Positions 16,063-26,074 of a stretch of DNA of 64,000 nucleotides are shown here, one piece after another. The DNA is from Gammaproteobacteria bacterium. Lineage in GTDB: Bacteria > Pseudomonadota > Gammaproteobacteria > Steroidobacterales > GCA-2729495. The first letter of the stretch is position 1, and each line of letters starts with the position of its first letter. The stretch lies in assembly GCA_014337915.1 (NCBI GenBank), contig QUBU01000008.1, positions 50,650 through 114,649 on the forward strand, written 5' to 3'. The position numbers were made by a program, and so were the translations under genes. Under the pieces are notes generated by a model, which worked only from the letters and a program-made list of their open reading frames with translations, did not search any database and was not told the origin of the DNA.

Positions 16063-17571
16063 ATGCCGGCGCGAGTGCTACATTACGGGCCTGTGCCAGC
16101 CCCGCTCCCCAGACACCGCCGACCACCGGGAACCCGCAGCCCGGCGCGCTACGCTGCCGGGCTGCTGGCGGTCGCGCTCGCCGCGTCCGGCCAGGTTCCC
16201 GGGGACAGTCCGGCCGCGAGCAGCGCGGCGCCACCCGCAGGGCTGGCCACGGACGCGGCCGCCACGCGCAATGCGGCCCAACAGACCTTCCTGCGCCTCA
16301 TCGACGAAAAGCGCTACGAGGAGGCCATCGGCATCGGCGCGCAGATCGTCGAGCTCACGCGCCGCCTGCACGGCGACGACAGCCTGGAACTGGTGACACC
16401 GCTGACCAACCTCGGCACGGCACAGCTGGAACATGGCGACCTGCTGGCTGCCGAAGCGAGCTATCGGCAGGCCGTAGCCATCGTTGAACGGCGCGACGGC
16501 GTGGTGTCGCCACGGCTGGTGAACCCGCTGGTCGGCCTCGGCGCCACCTACGCGCGCGGCGGGCTCTACCCCCAGGCGATCGAGGCCTACCAGCGTGCCC
16601 TGCACGCCAACCACGCCAGCGAGGGCTTCTTCAACCTCGGGCAGATCCGGATCCGCGACGGCCTGTCCGAAGGCTTCCTCGGCCTCGGCCAGCTGGCCAG
16701 GGCCAACGCCCAGCAGCGTATCCAGGTGACGATCAACAGGCGCCACGCACCGGGCGACCGCGCCGCGCAGGCGCAGGCGCTGCAGAAGCTCGGCCGCTGG
16801 TACAACCGCACCGGCCAGTACCAGGAGTCGCGGGCGGCGTTCCAGGAATCGCGCCGCATCATCCACGACAGCAGCGGCGACAGTGACCCGGCGCTGGTGG
16901 ACAGCTACCTCGGCGAGGCCCTGTCCTACGGCAACGAAGGCGCCATCCCCGCGGCTGCCGCGGTGCTCAAGCGCGGCCTCGACCTGGTCGACTCGCAACC
17001 CACGGTGGATCACCGCAAGCGCGCCCAGGTGCTGGTGGCCCTGGGCGACCTCTACGGCGCCGCGCGCCAGCCACGGGCGGCGCGGCAGCGCTATGTCGAT
17101 GCCTGGAGCGAGCTGTCCGGGGACGATACGCTGCTCGAGGACCGCGACCGCTACTTCGCGCAGCCGCTGCGCATCGGTGGCCCGGTGTTGCCCGATGCGG
17201 TGGATGCGGATGGCAGGGCGCTCGTCTCCACGAAGCGCGGCACCGGCAGCGAGGGCGTGGTGGTCGCAGCCCTCACCGTCACCGCGGACGGACGTGCCGC
17301 CGATGCGCGGATCATCGAGTCCACGCCCCCCGGCCTCATGGACCAGCAGATGCTGCGGATGCTCGATGCCGCGGCGTTCCGTCCGGCGATGGAGGACGGC
17401 GTACCCGTGGACCGCGCGGACGTGCAGCTGCGCCATGCGTTCCGCTACCCGATTGCACCAGCCGCCAGCCGCGGTGATGTGCCCCTGCAGGCGCCCGGCA
17501 CGGGCAAGGGCGGCGAGGACAGGCCGCTGGCCTATCCCGGCTCCAACGGCAAGGACGGCGATGGGCCCTGA
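16063..17571 (+). CDS. Exported TPR protein with TonB-like C-terminal domain
   Basis: About 500 residues. ATG 16063 is chosen; GTG 16093 is an alternative that starts nearer the basic signal sequence ([20 protein letters not shown] then VALAASGQ). The mature part holds tetratricopeptide-like repeats: [60 protein letters not shown] and [20 protein letters not shown]. From about residue 370 a domain resembling the TonB C-terminus appears ([36 protein letters not shown]). Periplasmic scaffolding is plausible; there is no direct evidence of a partner. Its stop overlaps the start of the next gene. Confidence 0.75.
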   Translation: MPARVLHYGPVPAPLPRHRRPPGTRSPARYAAGLLAVALAASGQVPGDSPAASSAAPPAGLATDAAATRNAAQQTFLRLIDEKRYEEAIGIGAQIVELTRRLHGDDSLELVTPLTNLGTAQLEHGDLLAAEASYRQAVAIVERRDGVVSPRLVNPLVGLGATYARGGLYPQAIEAYQRALHANHASEGFFNLGQIRIRDGLSEGFLGLGQLARANAQQRIQVTINRRHAPGDRAAQAQALQKLGRWYNRTGQYQESRAAFQESRRIIHDSSGDSDPALVDSYLGEALSYGNEGAIPAAAAVLKRGLDLVDSQPTVDHRKRAQVLVALGDLYGAARQPRAARQRYVDAWSELSGDDTLLEDRDRYFAQPLRIGGPVLPDAVDADGRALVSTKRGTGSEGVVVAALTVTADGRAADARIIESTPPGLMDQQMLRMLDAAAFRPAMEDGVPVDRADVQLRHAFRYPIAPAASRGDVPLQAPGTGKGGEDRPLAYPGSNGKDGDGP

Positions 17572-17593
17572 GGACAAGACCGGGACCGAGGCC

Positions 17594-18613
17594 ATGCGCT
17601 GCATGGTGCTGGACCAGCCGGGTGCGCGCCTGCGGGAGGAACAGCGCGCATTGCCCGCCTGCGTTGGCAGCAGCGTGCTGATCCGCGTCCATGCCTGCGG
17701 CGTCTGTCGCACCGACCTGCACCTGCAGGATGGTGACCTGCCGGCGGCCAGCTATCCGCGGGTGCCCGGCCACCAGGCCGTGGGCGAGGTGGTGGCCCGG
17801 GGCCCCGACGCCGTCCTGCCGCTGGGTGCCTGGGTCGGCGCCGCCTGGCTCGCCGGTAGCTGTGGCCACTGTGGGTTCTGCCGCAGCGGCCGCGAAAACC
17901 TCTGCGACCAGGCAACGTTCCACGGCTGCCACGTGGACGGCGGCTACGCCAGCCACATGCTGGCCGACTCGCGCTACTGCATACCGCTGGAACGGACGCT
18001 GGCAGCAGCGGCGGCCACCCCGCTGCTCTGCGCCGGGCTGATCGGCTGGCGCACGCTGCGCATGGCAGGGGATGCCCGCAGCATCGGCATCTACGGCTTC
18101 GGTTCGGCCGCCCACCTGGTGACCCAGCTGGCCCGCCACGAGGGTCGCCGGGTGCTGGCATTCACCACGCCGGGCGACACGGCAGCGCAGGACTTCGCCC
18201 GTGAACTCGGCGCCGCCTGGGCCGGCGGCTCCGACGAAGCCGCGCCGGAACCGCTGGATGCGGCACTGGTCTTCGCTCCGGTGGGTGCGCTGGTGCCGAA
18301 GGCGCTGCGCGACATCAGGAAAGGCGGCACCGTGGTCTGCGGCGGCATCCACATGAGCGACATCCCCTCCTTTCCCTACGCAAGCCTGTGGGGCGAGCGC
18401 CAGGTCCGCTCGGTCGCCAACCTGACGCGGCAGGACGGGGTGGATTTCATGCGGGCGGCCGCGGCCGCCCGCATCACGGCGCGGATCAGCTGCTATCCGC
18501 TGCCACAGGCCAACGATGCCCTCGACGACCTGCGTGCCGGCAACGTCCATGGCACGGCCGTGCTCCTCTGCAGCGACGCGGCAACCGAAACGCAGCACCG
18601 GCCAGGCCGCTGA
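17594..18613 (+). CDS. Zinc-dependent alcohol dehydrogenase (MDR family)
   Basis: 339 residues from ATG 17594; an in-frame ATG at 17561 overlapping the upstream stop is also possible. Catalytic-zinc motifs are HACGVCRTDLHLQDGD near 38 and GHQAVGEVVARG. Structural-zinc cysteines are in GSCGHCGFCRSGRENLC near 95. The nucleotide-binding fold shows IGIYGFGSAAHLVTQLARHE (GxGxxA-type). These are diagnostic of medium-chain zinc alcohol dehydrogenases. The family normally oxidises alcohols with NAD(P). Substrate unknown. It follows the TPR gene closely on the same strand. Confidence 0.88.
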   Translation: MRCMVLDQPGARLREEQRALPACVGSSVLIRVHACGVCRTDLHLQDGDLPAASYPRVPGHQAVGEVVARGPDAVLPLGAWVGAAWLAGSCGHCGFCRSGRENLCDQATFHGCHVDGGYASHMLADSRYCIPLERTLAAAAATPLLCAGLIGWRTLRMAGDARSIGIYGFGSAAHLVTQLARHEGRRVLAFTTPGDTAAQDFARELGAAWAGGSDEAAPEPLDAALVFAPVGALVPKALRDIRKGGTVVCGGIHMSDIPSFPYASLWGERQVRSVANLTRQDGVDFMRAAAAARITARISCYPLPQANDALDDLRAGNVHGTAVLLCSDAATETQHRPGR

Positions 18614-18668
18614 GCAGGGCATCGCGGAAGGTTTATGCTTGCCGGAGTCGCGCAATGGACGGGGTGAC

Positions 18669-19475
18669 ATGCAGCAACAACTGATTGCGGGCCACGGGCC
18701 CGGTCAATGGCCTGACCGACTGCCGGGACTGCTGGCGGCGCTGGTCCTCGCGCTGCTGCTGTCAGTGCTGGCTGCGCCGGCCGCGCGGGCCATGGCCCCC
18801 GACTACGCGCTGCTGGAGGAAGCCCTGCTGCAGAACGTCCGCGATGGCTACATCGATTACGACGGCCTCGCCGGCAACCCGAAGTTCGCGCGCTTCGTCA
18901 GCGACCTGGCTACGGCAGAGGTACCGACGGAACGCAGCGAAGCGCTGGCCTACTACATCAATGCCTACAACGCCTTCGCCATCCAGGCGGTCCTGCAGGG
19001 CAAGGCGCCAGATTCGGCCTTCGGCCGGCGACGCTTCTTCAGGTCGCTGAAGTTCACCCTGGGCGGCGGCAGGCTGACGCTCGAGGAAATCGAGCAGCAG
19101 CGCCTGCAGCCTTTCGGCGATCCGCGTACCCACCTGGCACTGGCCCGTGCCGCCCTGTCGGGTCCGCGCCTGTCCAGCCATGCCTATCTGCCGGCGACGC
19201 TGGACGCGCAGCTCGACGTGGCCGCCAGCCGCTTCGTCAACGACGTCAGTCGCAACCGCTTCGACATTGCGGCCCGGACGGCTTTCCTGTCGCCGCTCTT
19301 CGACTGGCACCACGCCGACTTCGAGGCGGCGACCGGCAGCGTGCCCGGCTGGCTGGCGCGCCATGTCGCCGACCCCGCCAGCCGCGCAGCGCTGCTGGAG
19401 GGCCGCCTGGCCCTGCGCTACCTGGATTTCGACTGGGACCTGAATGGCAGCTACACGGGCACGGCCCGACCCTAG
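18669..19475 (+). CDS. DUF547 secreted protein
   Basis: 268 residues from ATG 18669. Signal peptide: LPGLLAALVLALLLSVLAAP then AARA, cleavage near residue 42. The DUF547 domain is recognisable from DGYIDYDGLAGNPKFARFVS, EALAYYINAYNAFAIQAVLQ and RRFFRSLKFTLGGGRLTLEE, then DPRTHLALARAALSGPRLSS. These domains resemble cysteine-protease folds but have no agreed activity. Probably periplasmic. It lies 30 bp upstream of msrP, perhaps co-transcribed. Confidence 0.85.
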   Translation: MQQQLIAGHGPGQWPDRLPGLLAALVLALLLSVLAAPAARAMAPDYALLEEALLQNVRDGYIDYDGLAGNPKFARFVSDLATAEVPTERSEALAYYINAYNAFAIQAVLQGKAPDSAFGRRRFFRSLKFTLGGGRLTLEEIEQQRLQPFGDPRTHLALARAALSGPRLSSHAYLPATLDAQLDVAASRFVNDVSRNRFDIAARTAFLSPLFDWHHADFEAATGSVPGWLARHVADPASRAALLEGRLALRYLDFDWDLNGSYTGTARP

Positions 19476-19505
19476 GCTGCGACAACCAACGGGAGTATCC
19501 ATGCC

Positions 19506-20465
19506 ATGCTGACCAGGCGCCCCGATGCCATCCGTCCCTCGGAAATCACGCCGGAGTCCGTCTTCCATGGCCGGCGCCACCTGCTGGCGGCAGCGGGCTT
19601 CGCCGGCGCCGGCCTGCTGCTCGGCCGCGGCGGCCGCGCAGAAGACATCCCGAAGGATCTCCGGCGCCTGGCCGGCGTGAGGAAGAGCCCGCTCAGCAGC
19701 ACCGAAGCGGCCAACAGCTTCGAGGACATCAGCCACTACAACAATTTCTACGAGTTCGGCCTGGACAAGTCCGACCCAGCGGACTACTCGGCTGGATTCC
19801 GGCCGCGGCCCTGGACCGTCACCATCGACGGCGAGGCCGCGGTCAAGGGCCGGTTCACGCTCGAGGACATCCTGAAGCCACATCCGCTGGAGGAGCGCAT
19901 CTACCGCTTCCGCTGCGTGGAAGCCTGGTCGATGGTGATTCCCTGGGTCGGTTTCCCGCTGGGCGACCTGATCAGGCGCTTCCGGCCCACGTCGCAGGCG
20001 AAGTACGTCGCCTTCGAAACCGTGCTGCGACCGGCCGAGATGCCCGGCCAGCGCAGCCCGGTGCTCGACTGGCCTTACGTCGAGGGCCTGAGCATGGCCG
20101 AGGCCATGCATCCGCTCACCATCCTGGCGGTGGGCGTCTATGGCGTCGAGCTGCCCAACCAGAACGGCGCGCCGCTGCGCCTGGTCGTGCCCTGGAAGTA
20201 CGGCTTCAAGGGCATCAAGTCGATCGTGCGTATCAGCTTCACCGCCAGGCAGCCGCGCACCACCTGGTCGACCTCCGCGCCCGACGAGTACGGCTTCCTC
20301 GCCAACGTGAACCCGAAGGTGGATCACCCGCGCTGGAGCCAGGCGACGGAGCGCCGCATCGGCTCGCCGCTGTTCTCGCCCAAGCAGCCGACCCTGCCGT
20401 TCAACGGCTACGCCGCGCAGGTCGCCTCGCTCTACACGGGTGTGGACCTGGTACGGAACTTCTGA
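19506..20465 (+). CDS. msrP: Periplasmic methionine sulfoxide reductase, molybdopterin subunit
   Basis: 319 residues. The N-terminus has a twin-arginine-type signal, [20 protein letters not shown], consistent with Tat export of a cofactor-loaded protein. Molybdopterin-binding features include [40 protein letters not shown] (with the molybdenum-ligand Cys) and [20 protein letters not shown]. These match MsrP (YedY) over its full length. MsrP reduces methionine sulfoxides in envelope proteins with electrons from the quinone pool via MsrQ, whose gene follows 14 bp later. Confidence 0.95.
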   Translation: MLTRRPDAIRPSEITPESVFHGRRHLLAAAGFAGAGLLLGRGGRAEDIPKDLRRLAGVRKSPLSSTEAANSFEDISHYNNFYEFGLDKSDPADYSAGFRPRPWTVTIDGEAAVKGRFTLEDILKPHPLEERIYRFRCVEAWSMVIPWVGFPLGDLIRRFRPTSQAKYVAFETVLRPAEMPGQRSPVLDWPYVEGLSMAEAMHPLTILAVGVYGVELPNQNGAPLRLVVPWKYGFKGIKSIVRISFTARQPRTTWSTSAPDEYGFLANVNPKVDHPRWSQATERRIGSPLFSPKQPTLPFNGYAAQVASLYTGVDLVRNF

Positions 20466-20479
20466 GCCGGGCACCCGTC

Positions 20480-21115
20480 GTGCCGACCCTGCGGCAGCTG
20501 CGGCTGTACTGGAAGCCAGTGGTGTTCCTGGCGGCATCGTTGCCGCTGCTGCGGCTGGCCGCGGGCACCGTCGGCCTCGCCGGCGTCCGCCTCGGAGCCA
20601 ACCCGGTGGAGACCATCCAGGACAGCACCGGCCTCTGGGCCCTGCGCCTGCTGCTGGCCACGCTGTGCATGACGCCGCTGCGCCAGATCAGCGGCAAGGC
20701 CTGGCCGCTGCAGTTCCGGCGCATGCTCGGGCTGTTCGCCTTCAGCTACGCGGCCCTGCACTTCGCCAATTACCTGTTCCTGGACCGCGCCCTGGATTTC
20801 GCCGAGATCACCGGCGACCTGACCCGCCGCCCCTACATCATCGTCGGCGCGACGGCGCTGCTGTCACTGGCCGCGCTCGCTGCGACTTCGACCGCGGGCT
20901 GGCGCCGGCGCCTGGGGCAGCGCTGGCTGACGCTGCACCAGCTGGTCTACCCGGCCGGGCTGCTGGTCTGCTGGCACTTCTGGTGGCAGGTGAAGAAGGA
21001 CGTCACCGAGCCGCTGGTCTACTGCCTGATCCTGCTGGCCCTGCTCGCCTGGCGGGCCTGGTGGGCACGGCGTGCCCGGCGGGCAGCGGCGCTGCCGGCG
21101 GCGGGCGCCGCCTGA
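20480..21115 (+). CDS. msrQ: Heme-binding membrane subunit of MsrPQ
   Basis: 211 residues from GTG 20480. It shows the ferric-reductase-like transmembrane pattern of MsrQ (YedZ): LRLLLATLCMTPLRQISGKA, FRRMLGLFAFSYAALHFANY, RPYIIVGATALLSLAALAAT and LHQLVYPAGLLVCWHFWWQV. Histidines within helices (ALHF, LHQL, CWHF) are the expected heme ligands. It transfers quinol electrons to MsrP. It directly follows msrP, as in most proteobacteria. Confidence 0.93.
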   Translation: MPTLRQLRLYWKPVVFLAASLPLLRLAAGTVGLAGVRLGANPVETIQDSTGLWALRLLLATLCMTPLRQISGKAWPLQFRRMLGLFAFSYAALHFANYLFLDRALDFAEITGDLTRRPYIIVGATALLSLAALAATSTAGWRRRLGQRWLTLHQLVYPAGLLVCWHFWWQVKKDVTEPLVYCLILLALLAWRAWWARRARRAAALPAAGAA

Positions 21116-21145
21116 GCATTGCGGGGTGGCTGGCCGCAGCCAGCC

Positions 21146-21538
<393 letters not shown>

Positions 21539-21565
21539 CTAGCAGGTTCCGCCGCGGGCCCGCCC

Positions 21566-22993
21566 TCAGGGCTGGCGATAGACCCAGCGCAGCAGCGCCT
21601 GCTGGGACTCGTCGGCCCAGCCGGTGGAGTTCTGCATCATCGACACCGCGAACTTGCGCCCGCCCGGCGTCTGCACATAGCCGGCCAGGGCGTGGACGTT
21701 GTTCAGCGTGCCGGTCTTGAGGTGCATGTGGCCGGTGAACTCGGCCCCGCCGAAGCGGCGCCTTGCGGTGCCGTCCAGCCCGGCCAGCGCCAGCGAGGAC
21801 TCGAACTCCGAGCCGTAGGGGCCGCGCTCGGCGGCCAGCAGCAGCCGCGTGAGGCTGCGCGCCGAGATGCGCGTGTCGCGGGTGAGGCCGGAGCCGTTGC
21901 CGATGGCCAGTTCCGGGAAGGCCAGCCCCAGGCGCTGCAGTTCTTCCTGCACGGCGCGCTGCCCCTTCTCCACCGTGCCCGGTGCGCCGAAGCGCTGGGC
22001 GCCCAGCGTCAGCAACAGGTGGCGGGCCATGATGTTGTTGCTGTGCTTGTTGGTCGCGGTGATGACCTCGGTGAGCGGCACCGATTCCAGGGACGCCAGG
22101 ATGCGCATGCCGGTCGCGGGGGCCGCGGCACGGCGGTAGCGGCCGCGGATGGTGCCGCCGCTCTCCTCCCACAGCGCCCGGAACAGGCCATAGGCGTATT
22201 CCGGCGCCTTCATCAGGCTGCGCGTCACCCGGTACTCAGCGCACTGCCGGCTGAAACGGCCGGTGAACGTGGCTTCGTCGTGGCCACCGACGGTCGCCAC
22301 CGAAAAGTTGATGCGGTTGCGGGTGCCGCCGCAGCTGCCATTGACCAGCTGCACCTGGTTGCGGACCTTCAGGTTGGCGGGCAGCGGGTCGGCGGTGATC
22401 TCCACGCGGTTGTGCGCAGCATCGGGGCGGAACATGAAGTTCACCGCCTGGAAGTTCACCATCAGCGCGTCGGGAATGACGTTGTAGGTGCTGTAGGGAC
22501 GGCCATCGAAGTCGCCGGGGTCGGCATCGCCGACATCGAAATAGCTGTTGTCGATGACCACGTCGCCACGGATTTCGCGTACGCCGCGCAGGCGGATCTC
22601 GCGGATCAGCAGCCAGTAGCGCTCCAGCACCAGGTAGGGATCACCCTGGCCCCTGAGGTAGAGGTCACCGTTGAGCACGCCGCCCTGGGGCGCGCTGGAC
22701 GCCAGCGCAGTGGTCTTCCAGGTGTAGGTCGGCCCCAGCGACTCGAGCGCCAGGTAGGTCGTGACCAGCTTGATGGCGGAGGCCGGGTTGCGCGGCGTAT
22801 CGGCGTTGAAGGCGAGGATCGGCTTGTCCTGGCCGACCTCCTGCACATACGCGCTGAAGCCCTCCTGCGGAATCCGCGCCCGCGCCAGCGCGGCACTCAC
22901 CGTGTCGGGCAAGCCCGTGGCCTGGCCGGCCGCAGCAAGCTGTGCAGCAGGCCACAGCAGGAGGGCCATGACCCACAGTAATGTGGAGCGCAT
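21566..22993 (-). CDS. dacB: D-alanyl-D-alanine carboxypeptidase/endopeptidase (PBP4)
   Basis: 475 residues from ATG 22993. Signal peptide MRSTLLWVMALLLWPAAQLAA. The three penicillin-binding motifs are in order: SxxK in NPASAIKLVTTYLALESL near 70, SxN in TNKHSNNIMARHLLLTLG, and KTG in HLKTGTLNNVHALAGY near 420. The large insertion between SxxK and SxN (for example GDVVIDNSYFDVGDADPGDF) is typical of class C PBP4. It trims peptidoglycan peptides in the periplasm. The start codon overlaps in opposite orientation an ATG of the divergent gene (shared CATG). Confidence 0.93.
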   Translation of the reverse strand: MRSTLLWVMALLLWPAAQLAAAGQATGLPDTVSAALARARIPQEGFSAYVQEVGQDKPILAFNADTPRNPASAIKLVTTYLALESLGPTYTWKTTALASSAPQGGVLNGDLYLRGQGDPYLVLERYWLLIREIRLRGVREIRGDVVIDNSYFDVGDADPGDFDGRPYSTYNVIPDALMVNFQAVNFMFRPDAAHNRVEITADPLPANLKVRNQVQLVNGSCGGTRNRINFSVATVGGHDEATFTGRFSRQCAEYRVTRSLMKAPEYAYGLFRALWEESGGTIRGRYRRAAAPATGMRILASLESVPLTEVITATNKHSNNIMARHLLLTLGAQRFGAPGTVEKGQRAVQEELQRLGLAFPELAIGNGSGLTRDTRISARSLTRLLLAAERGPYGSEFESSLALAGLDGTARRRFGGAEFTGHMHLKTGTLNNVHALAGYVQTPGGRKFAVSMMQNSTGWADESQQALLRWVYRQP

Positions 22994-23036
22994 GAATCGC
23001 GTTGCCTGGGATAAGGACACAACAAAGGCGGTGATT

Positions 23037-24062
23037 GTGCCGAATCCAGGGCGCAGGGGTCCAGCACGCAGGCGCGGCAGGCACTGCCAGCTGCTCGCGC
23101 TGCTGCTGGCCATGGCCGCCCCGTCGGCCATGGCCAGCAGCGATGCCGGCGACAGCGCACGCCTGCCGATGACGGATCGTGGTCCGCTCAACGGCGTGAT
23201 CGGCGTTCCCGATGGCTGGACCAGCGCAGCGATGCCGGCTGCCGACATCAGCTGGTCTGTGGTCAACAACGCCGTGGGCCAGCAGTCCAGCCATGAATCC
23301 CTGCTGTTCGACGGGGAAACCCAGGCGCTGGTGCTGCGCGCCGGGCGACGCTTCGGCAGGCGCCTCAGCCTCGGTCTGGAAGTTCCCTGGCTCAGCCACG
23401 GCGGCGGCTTCCTCGACCGCTTCATCGATTCCTGGCACGACGGCCTCGGGCTCGATCCGGGCATCCGGCCCGAGCTTCCCACCGGTGACCTGCACTACAG
23501 CTACCTGCGCGACGGCGTGCAGCTGCTGAACCTTCAGCACCAGGCCTCCGGCCTCGGCGACCTGACCACTTCCGCGGCCTGGGCGCTGGCGGGCGTCGAT
23601 GCGAGCAGCAAGCTGCCGCTCGTCGAACTGACCACCGACATCCAGTGGGGCACCGGCGACGCCGACGACCTCAGCGGCAGCGGCTCCACCGACATCGCCG
23701 CCGGCCTGGCCGTCAGAGCACCGGCCGGCGGGCGGCTGGGCTGGTCGCTGCGTGCGGGCCTGCTCTGGCCCGGCGCCGTGGACGCAGCGCTGCCGGCCGT
23801 CGCCGGACAGGTCTACTACTACGAGGGTTCGCTGTCCTGGCGCCTGGTGCCGACGCTGGACCTGGTGGTGCAGGTACTGGGCCACAGCGGCACCTGGCAG
23901 AGCGACCTGAAGCTGCTCGGCGGCCACTCGCTGCAACTCGGGGCCGGGGGCCACTGGCGCTTCGGCAAGCACTTCGGCCTGCGCTTTGCGGTGTTCGAGG
24001 ACCTGCGCGTGGACAGCGCGCCTGACTTCGGCCTGGAACTGGCCCTGGCCTACCGGCCCTGA
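23037..24062 (+). CDS. Outer-membrane beta-barrel protein (DUF3187 family)
   Basis: 341 residues from GTG 23037, preferred because AAAGG lies 8 bp upstream. An in-frame ATG at 22992 would share CATG with the dacB start. Signal peptide: RRRGRHCQLLALLLAMAAPS then AMA. The mature part has alternating amphipathic strands ending in an aromatic-rich pattern (LELALAYRP), with LSLGLEVPWLSHGGGFLDRF, DSWHDGLGLDPG and GDLHYSYLRDGVQLLNL. This resembles DUF3187 outer-membrane proteins, whose function is unknown. It is divergent from dacB and convergent with the sigma-54 activator. Confidence 0.75.
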   Translation: MPNPGRRGPARRRGRHCQLLALLLAMAAPSAMASSDAGDSARLPMTDRGPLNGVIGVPDGWTSAAMPAADISWSVVNNAVGQQSSHESLLFDGETQALVLRAGRRFGRRLSLGLEVPWLSHGGGFLDRFIDSWHDGLGLDPGIRPELPTGDLHYSYLRDGVQLLNLQHQASGLGDLTTSAAWALAGVDASSKLPLVELTTDIQWGTGDADDLSGSGSTDIAAGLAVRAPAGGRLGWSLRAGLLWPGAVDAALPAVAGQVYYYEGSLSWRLVPTLDLVVQVLGHSGTWQSDLKLLGGHSLQLGAGGHWRFGKHFGLRFAVFEDLRVDSAPDFGLELALAYRP

Positions 24063-24071
24063 GCCGGCGGT

Positions 24072-25895
24072 TCAGGCCTTGCGGCGCGGGCGCTCGACGC
24101 CAAGCGCGCGCATGCGGTCGGCGAGCGTGGTCGGCTTGATGCCGAGCAGTTCCGCCGCACCACCCTTGCCGGAGATCCGCCCGCCTGCCGCCTCCAGCGC
24201 CGCGACGAGGTTGCGCCGCTGCAGGTCGCGCATCTGCTCCTCGGTAATGAAACCGGCGGCGGGCGCCGCGCCCGGCGCCACCTCGGCAACCGCCGGTGCC
24301 GGCGCAACCCCGGCCTCCGACAGCGACAGGTCCAGGCGCAGCGTGTCACCGCGGGAGAGGATCACGGCGCGCTCGATCACGTTCTTCAGCTCGCGGACAT
24401 TGCCCGGCCAGTCGTAGCGCCGCAGGGCTTCCACCTGCCCCTGGGTGAACTGCGGGACCGGCCGGCCGAACTGCCGGCAGACCTGCTCGAGGAAATGGGC
24501 GGCCAGCTGGATGACGTCGTCGCCACGCTTGCGCAGCGGTGGCACCTGTACCGGGAAGACGCTGAGGCGGTAGTACAGGTCCTCGCGAAACTCGCCGGCC
24601 TCGACCGCCTTCTCGAGGTCCTTGTTGGTGGCCGCGATGACCCGCGCGTCAACCTTGCGCGTGCGGTCGTCGCCAACCCGCTCGAACTCGCGTTCCTGCA
24701 GCACGCGCAGCAGCTTGCCCTGCAGGGCGAGCGGGATTTCCCCCACCTCGTCGAGGAAGATGGTGCCGCCATCGGCTAGTTCGAAACGGCCGACGCGGTC
24801 GCGGTGGGCGCCGGTGAAGGCGCCGCGCACATGGCCGAAGAACTCGCTTTCGAACAGCTCGTGGGGAATCGCGGCGCAATTGACCTTGACCAGTGGCCCA
24901 CTGGCGCGCTGGCTGCGGGCATGGATCGCGTGCGCCACCAGTTCCTTGCCGGAGCCGGTCTCGCCGATGATGAGCACGCTGGCCGGGGTGCCGGCCACGG
25001 CTTCGATCCGCGCCATCATCGCCGCCAGTGCCGGGCTCTGGCCGACGATGCGGCCGAAGTTCATCGAGACGTTGACTTCCTCGCGCAGGTAGTCGCGCTC
25101 GCGCTCGAGTTCCTCCTTGAGCCGCGCGATTTCCCCGTAGGCTTCCCGCAGGCGGGCCTCGCCGCGATTGCGCTCGGTGACGTCCTTGCTGGCCACCAGC
25201 AGCCGGATCACCTCTCCCTTCTCGTTGCGTTCCGCCCGGGCCGAGAGCAGCACGTCGATGACATCGCCGTTCTTCGCCACCATCTGCCGGGGCACGTTCT
25301 GCACGTCGCCCTGGCTGATCAGTTCGCGCAGCTTGCCGTCGAGCAGCGAGCGCCGCGACTCGTCGGCGATGAACTCGAGGATCGAGCGCCCGATGACTTC
25401 GTTGCGCTGGTAGCCGAGCTTGACGAGCCAGTGGTTGCTGACCGCAGTGATGCGGCCCTCGGCATCGATGGTGTGCAGCATCGCCGGCGTGGACTCGTAG
25501 AGGTCCAGGTAGCGGCGCTCCAGCCGCTCGCGGTCCGAGGGTTCCTCGAACAGCGACACCGAGTAGCGCAGGCTGCTGCCGTCGGGCGTGTACACCGCCA
25601 CGGTTGTCGCCAGCAGCGGCAGCGTGCGACCGTCGCTGGTGAAGAACTCGACCGGGACGTGATCCAGGCGCCCGGTACGCCGGAAGCGCGGCAGGTGCTC
25701 CTCCAGGATCCGCTTGGCGCTGGATGGCGTCGCCAGGTCGTCCGGGCGCCGGCCCCGCAGCTCGGCGCGCCCGTAGCCCATGCGCCGCTCCCATTCATCG
25801 GTGACGTCGAGGAAGCGCCCCTCGCCGTCCAGCAACGCGAGCAGGACCGGCAGGCCGCGAATCAGGGTCGTGTTTTGTTCGTTGGGATCGGTCAC
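24072..25895 (-). CDS. PAS-domain sigma-54-dependent transcriptional activator
   Basis: 607 residues. There is no receiver domain; instead two PAS domains (about 10-115 and 130-245; FNVTEW-like start VTDEWERRMGYGRAELRGRR, then TAVSNHWLVKLGYQRNEVIG) and a short coiled coil (245-275). The AAA+ domain has Walker A GETGSGKE at 311-318, the sigma-54 contact loop GAFTGA, and Walker B GTIFLDEVGEIPLALQGKLL. An ARNLTHR-like R-finger region follows. A Fis-type helix-turn-helix ends the chain (GGAAELLGIKPTTLADRMRA). It should bind enhancers and open RpoN promoters. A -24/-12 promoter and three repeat boxes lie immediately upstream, pointing to the divergent small gene as its target. The PAS ligand is unknown. 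Confidence 0.93.
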   Translation of the reverse strand: MTDPNEQNTTLIRGLPVLLALLDGEGRFLDVTDEWERRMGYGRAELRGRRPDDLATPSSAKRILEEHLPRFRRTGRLDHVPVEFFTSDGRTLPLLATTVAVYTPDGSSLRYSVSLFEEPSDRERLERRYLDLYESTPAMLHTIDAEGRITAVSNHWLVKLGYQRNEVIGRSILEFIADESRRSLLDGKLRELISQGDVQNVPRQMVAKNGDVIDVLLSARAERNEKGEVIRLLVASKDVTERNRGEARLREAYGEIARLKEELERERDYLREEVNVSMNFGRIVGQSPALAAMMARIEAVAGTPASVLIIGETGSGKELVAHAIHARSQRASGPLVKVNCAAIPHELFESEFFGHVRGAFTGAHRDRVGRFELADGGTIFLDEVGEIPLALQGKLLRVLQEREFERVGDDRTRKVDARVIAATNKDLEKAVEAGEFREDLYYRLSVFPVQVPPLRKRGDDVIQLAAHFLEQVCRQFGRPVPQFTQGQVEALRRYDWPGNVRELKNVIERAVILSRGDTLRLDLSLSEAGVAPAPAVAEVAPGAAPAAGFITEEQMRDLQRRNLVAALEAAGGRISGKGGAAELLGIKPTTLADRMRALGVERPRRKA

Positions 25896-25906
25896 GGCAC
25901 GAGTCT

Positions 25907-25960
25907 ACGGATTTTCGTGGTTTAATGCCACGGTAATTCGTGAATAACGGATTCTCGTAA
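25907..25960. promoter_or_regulatory. Three direct-repeat boxes, candidate enhancer (UAS)
   Basis: Three 14-bp copies: ACGGATTTTCGTGG (25907-25920), ACGGTAATTCGTGA (25930-25943) and ACGGATTCTCGTAA (25947-25960). Each is itself a partial dyad ACG-N6-CGT. They lie 12-65 bp upstream of the activator start and about 47-100 bp upstream of the -24/-12 element of the divergent gene, where NtrC-family activators usually bind. Binding by the adjacent activator is inference. Confidence 0.7.
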
Positions 25961-26006
25961 TGGGTGATTTTATCCTAACTGTCTGTTTGATCAACAAATA
26001 CCGGTT

Positions 26007-26022
26007 TGGCACGGAATCTGCA
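26007..26022 (+). promoter_or_regulatory. Sigma-54 (-24/-12) promoter
   Basis: TGGCACGGAATCTGCA matches the RpoN consensus TGGCAC-N5-TTGCA with one mismatch. The GG (26008-26009) and GC (26020-26021) are separated by exactly 10 bp. The expected start of transcription is near 26033, about 40 bp upstream of the small gene at 26075. Confidence 0.85.
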
Positions 26023-26074
26023 ATACAAGGGCAGGCCCAAGGGTGGGCCTGAACGAAGCAGGAAAGGCAAGCGT

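Noticed and set aside
21128..21145. GGCTGGC-CGCA-GCCAGCC hairpin as a terminator between msrQ and glnB
   Set aside because: Perfect stem, but no T-run on either strand; may aid convergent termination but is not supported as an intrinsic terminator.
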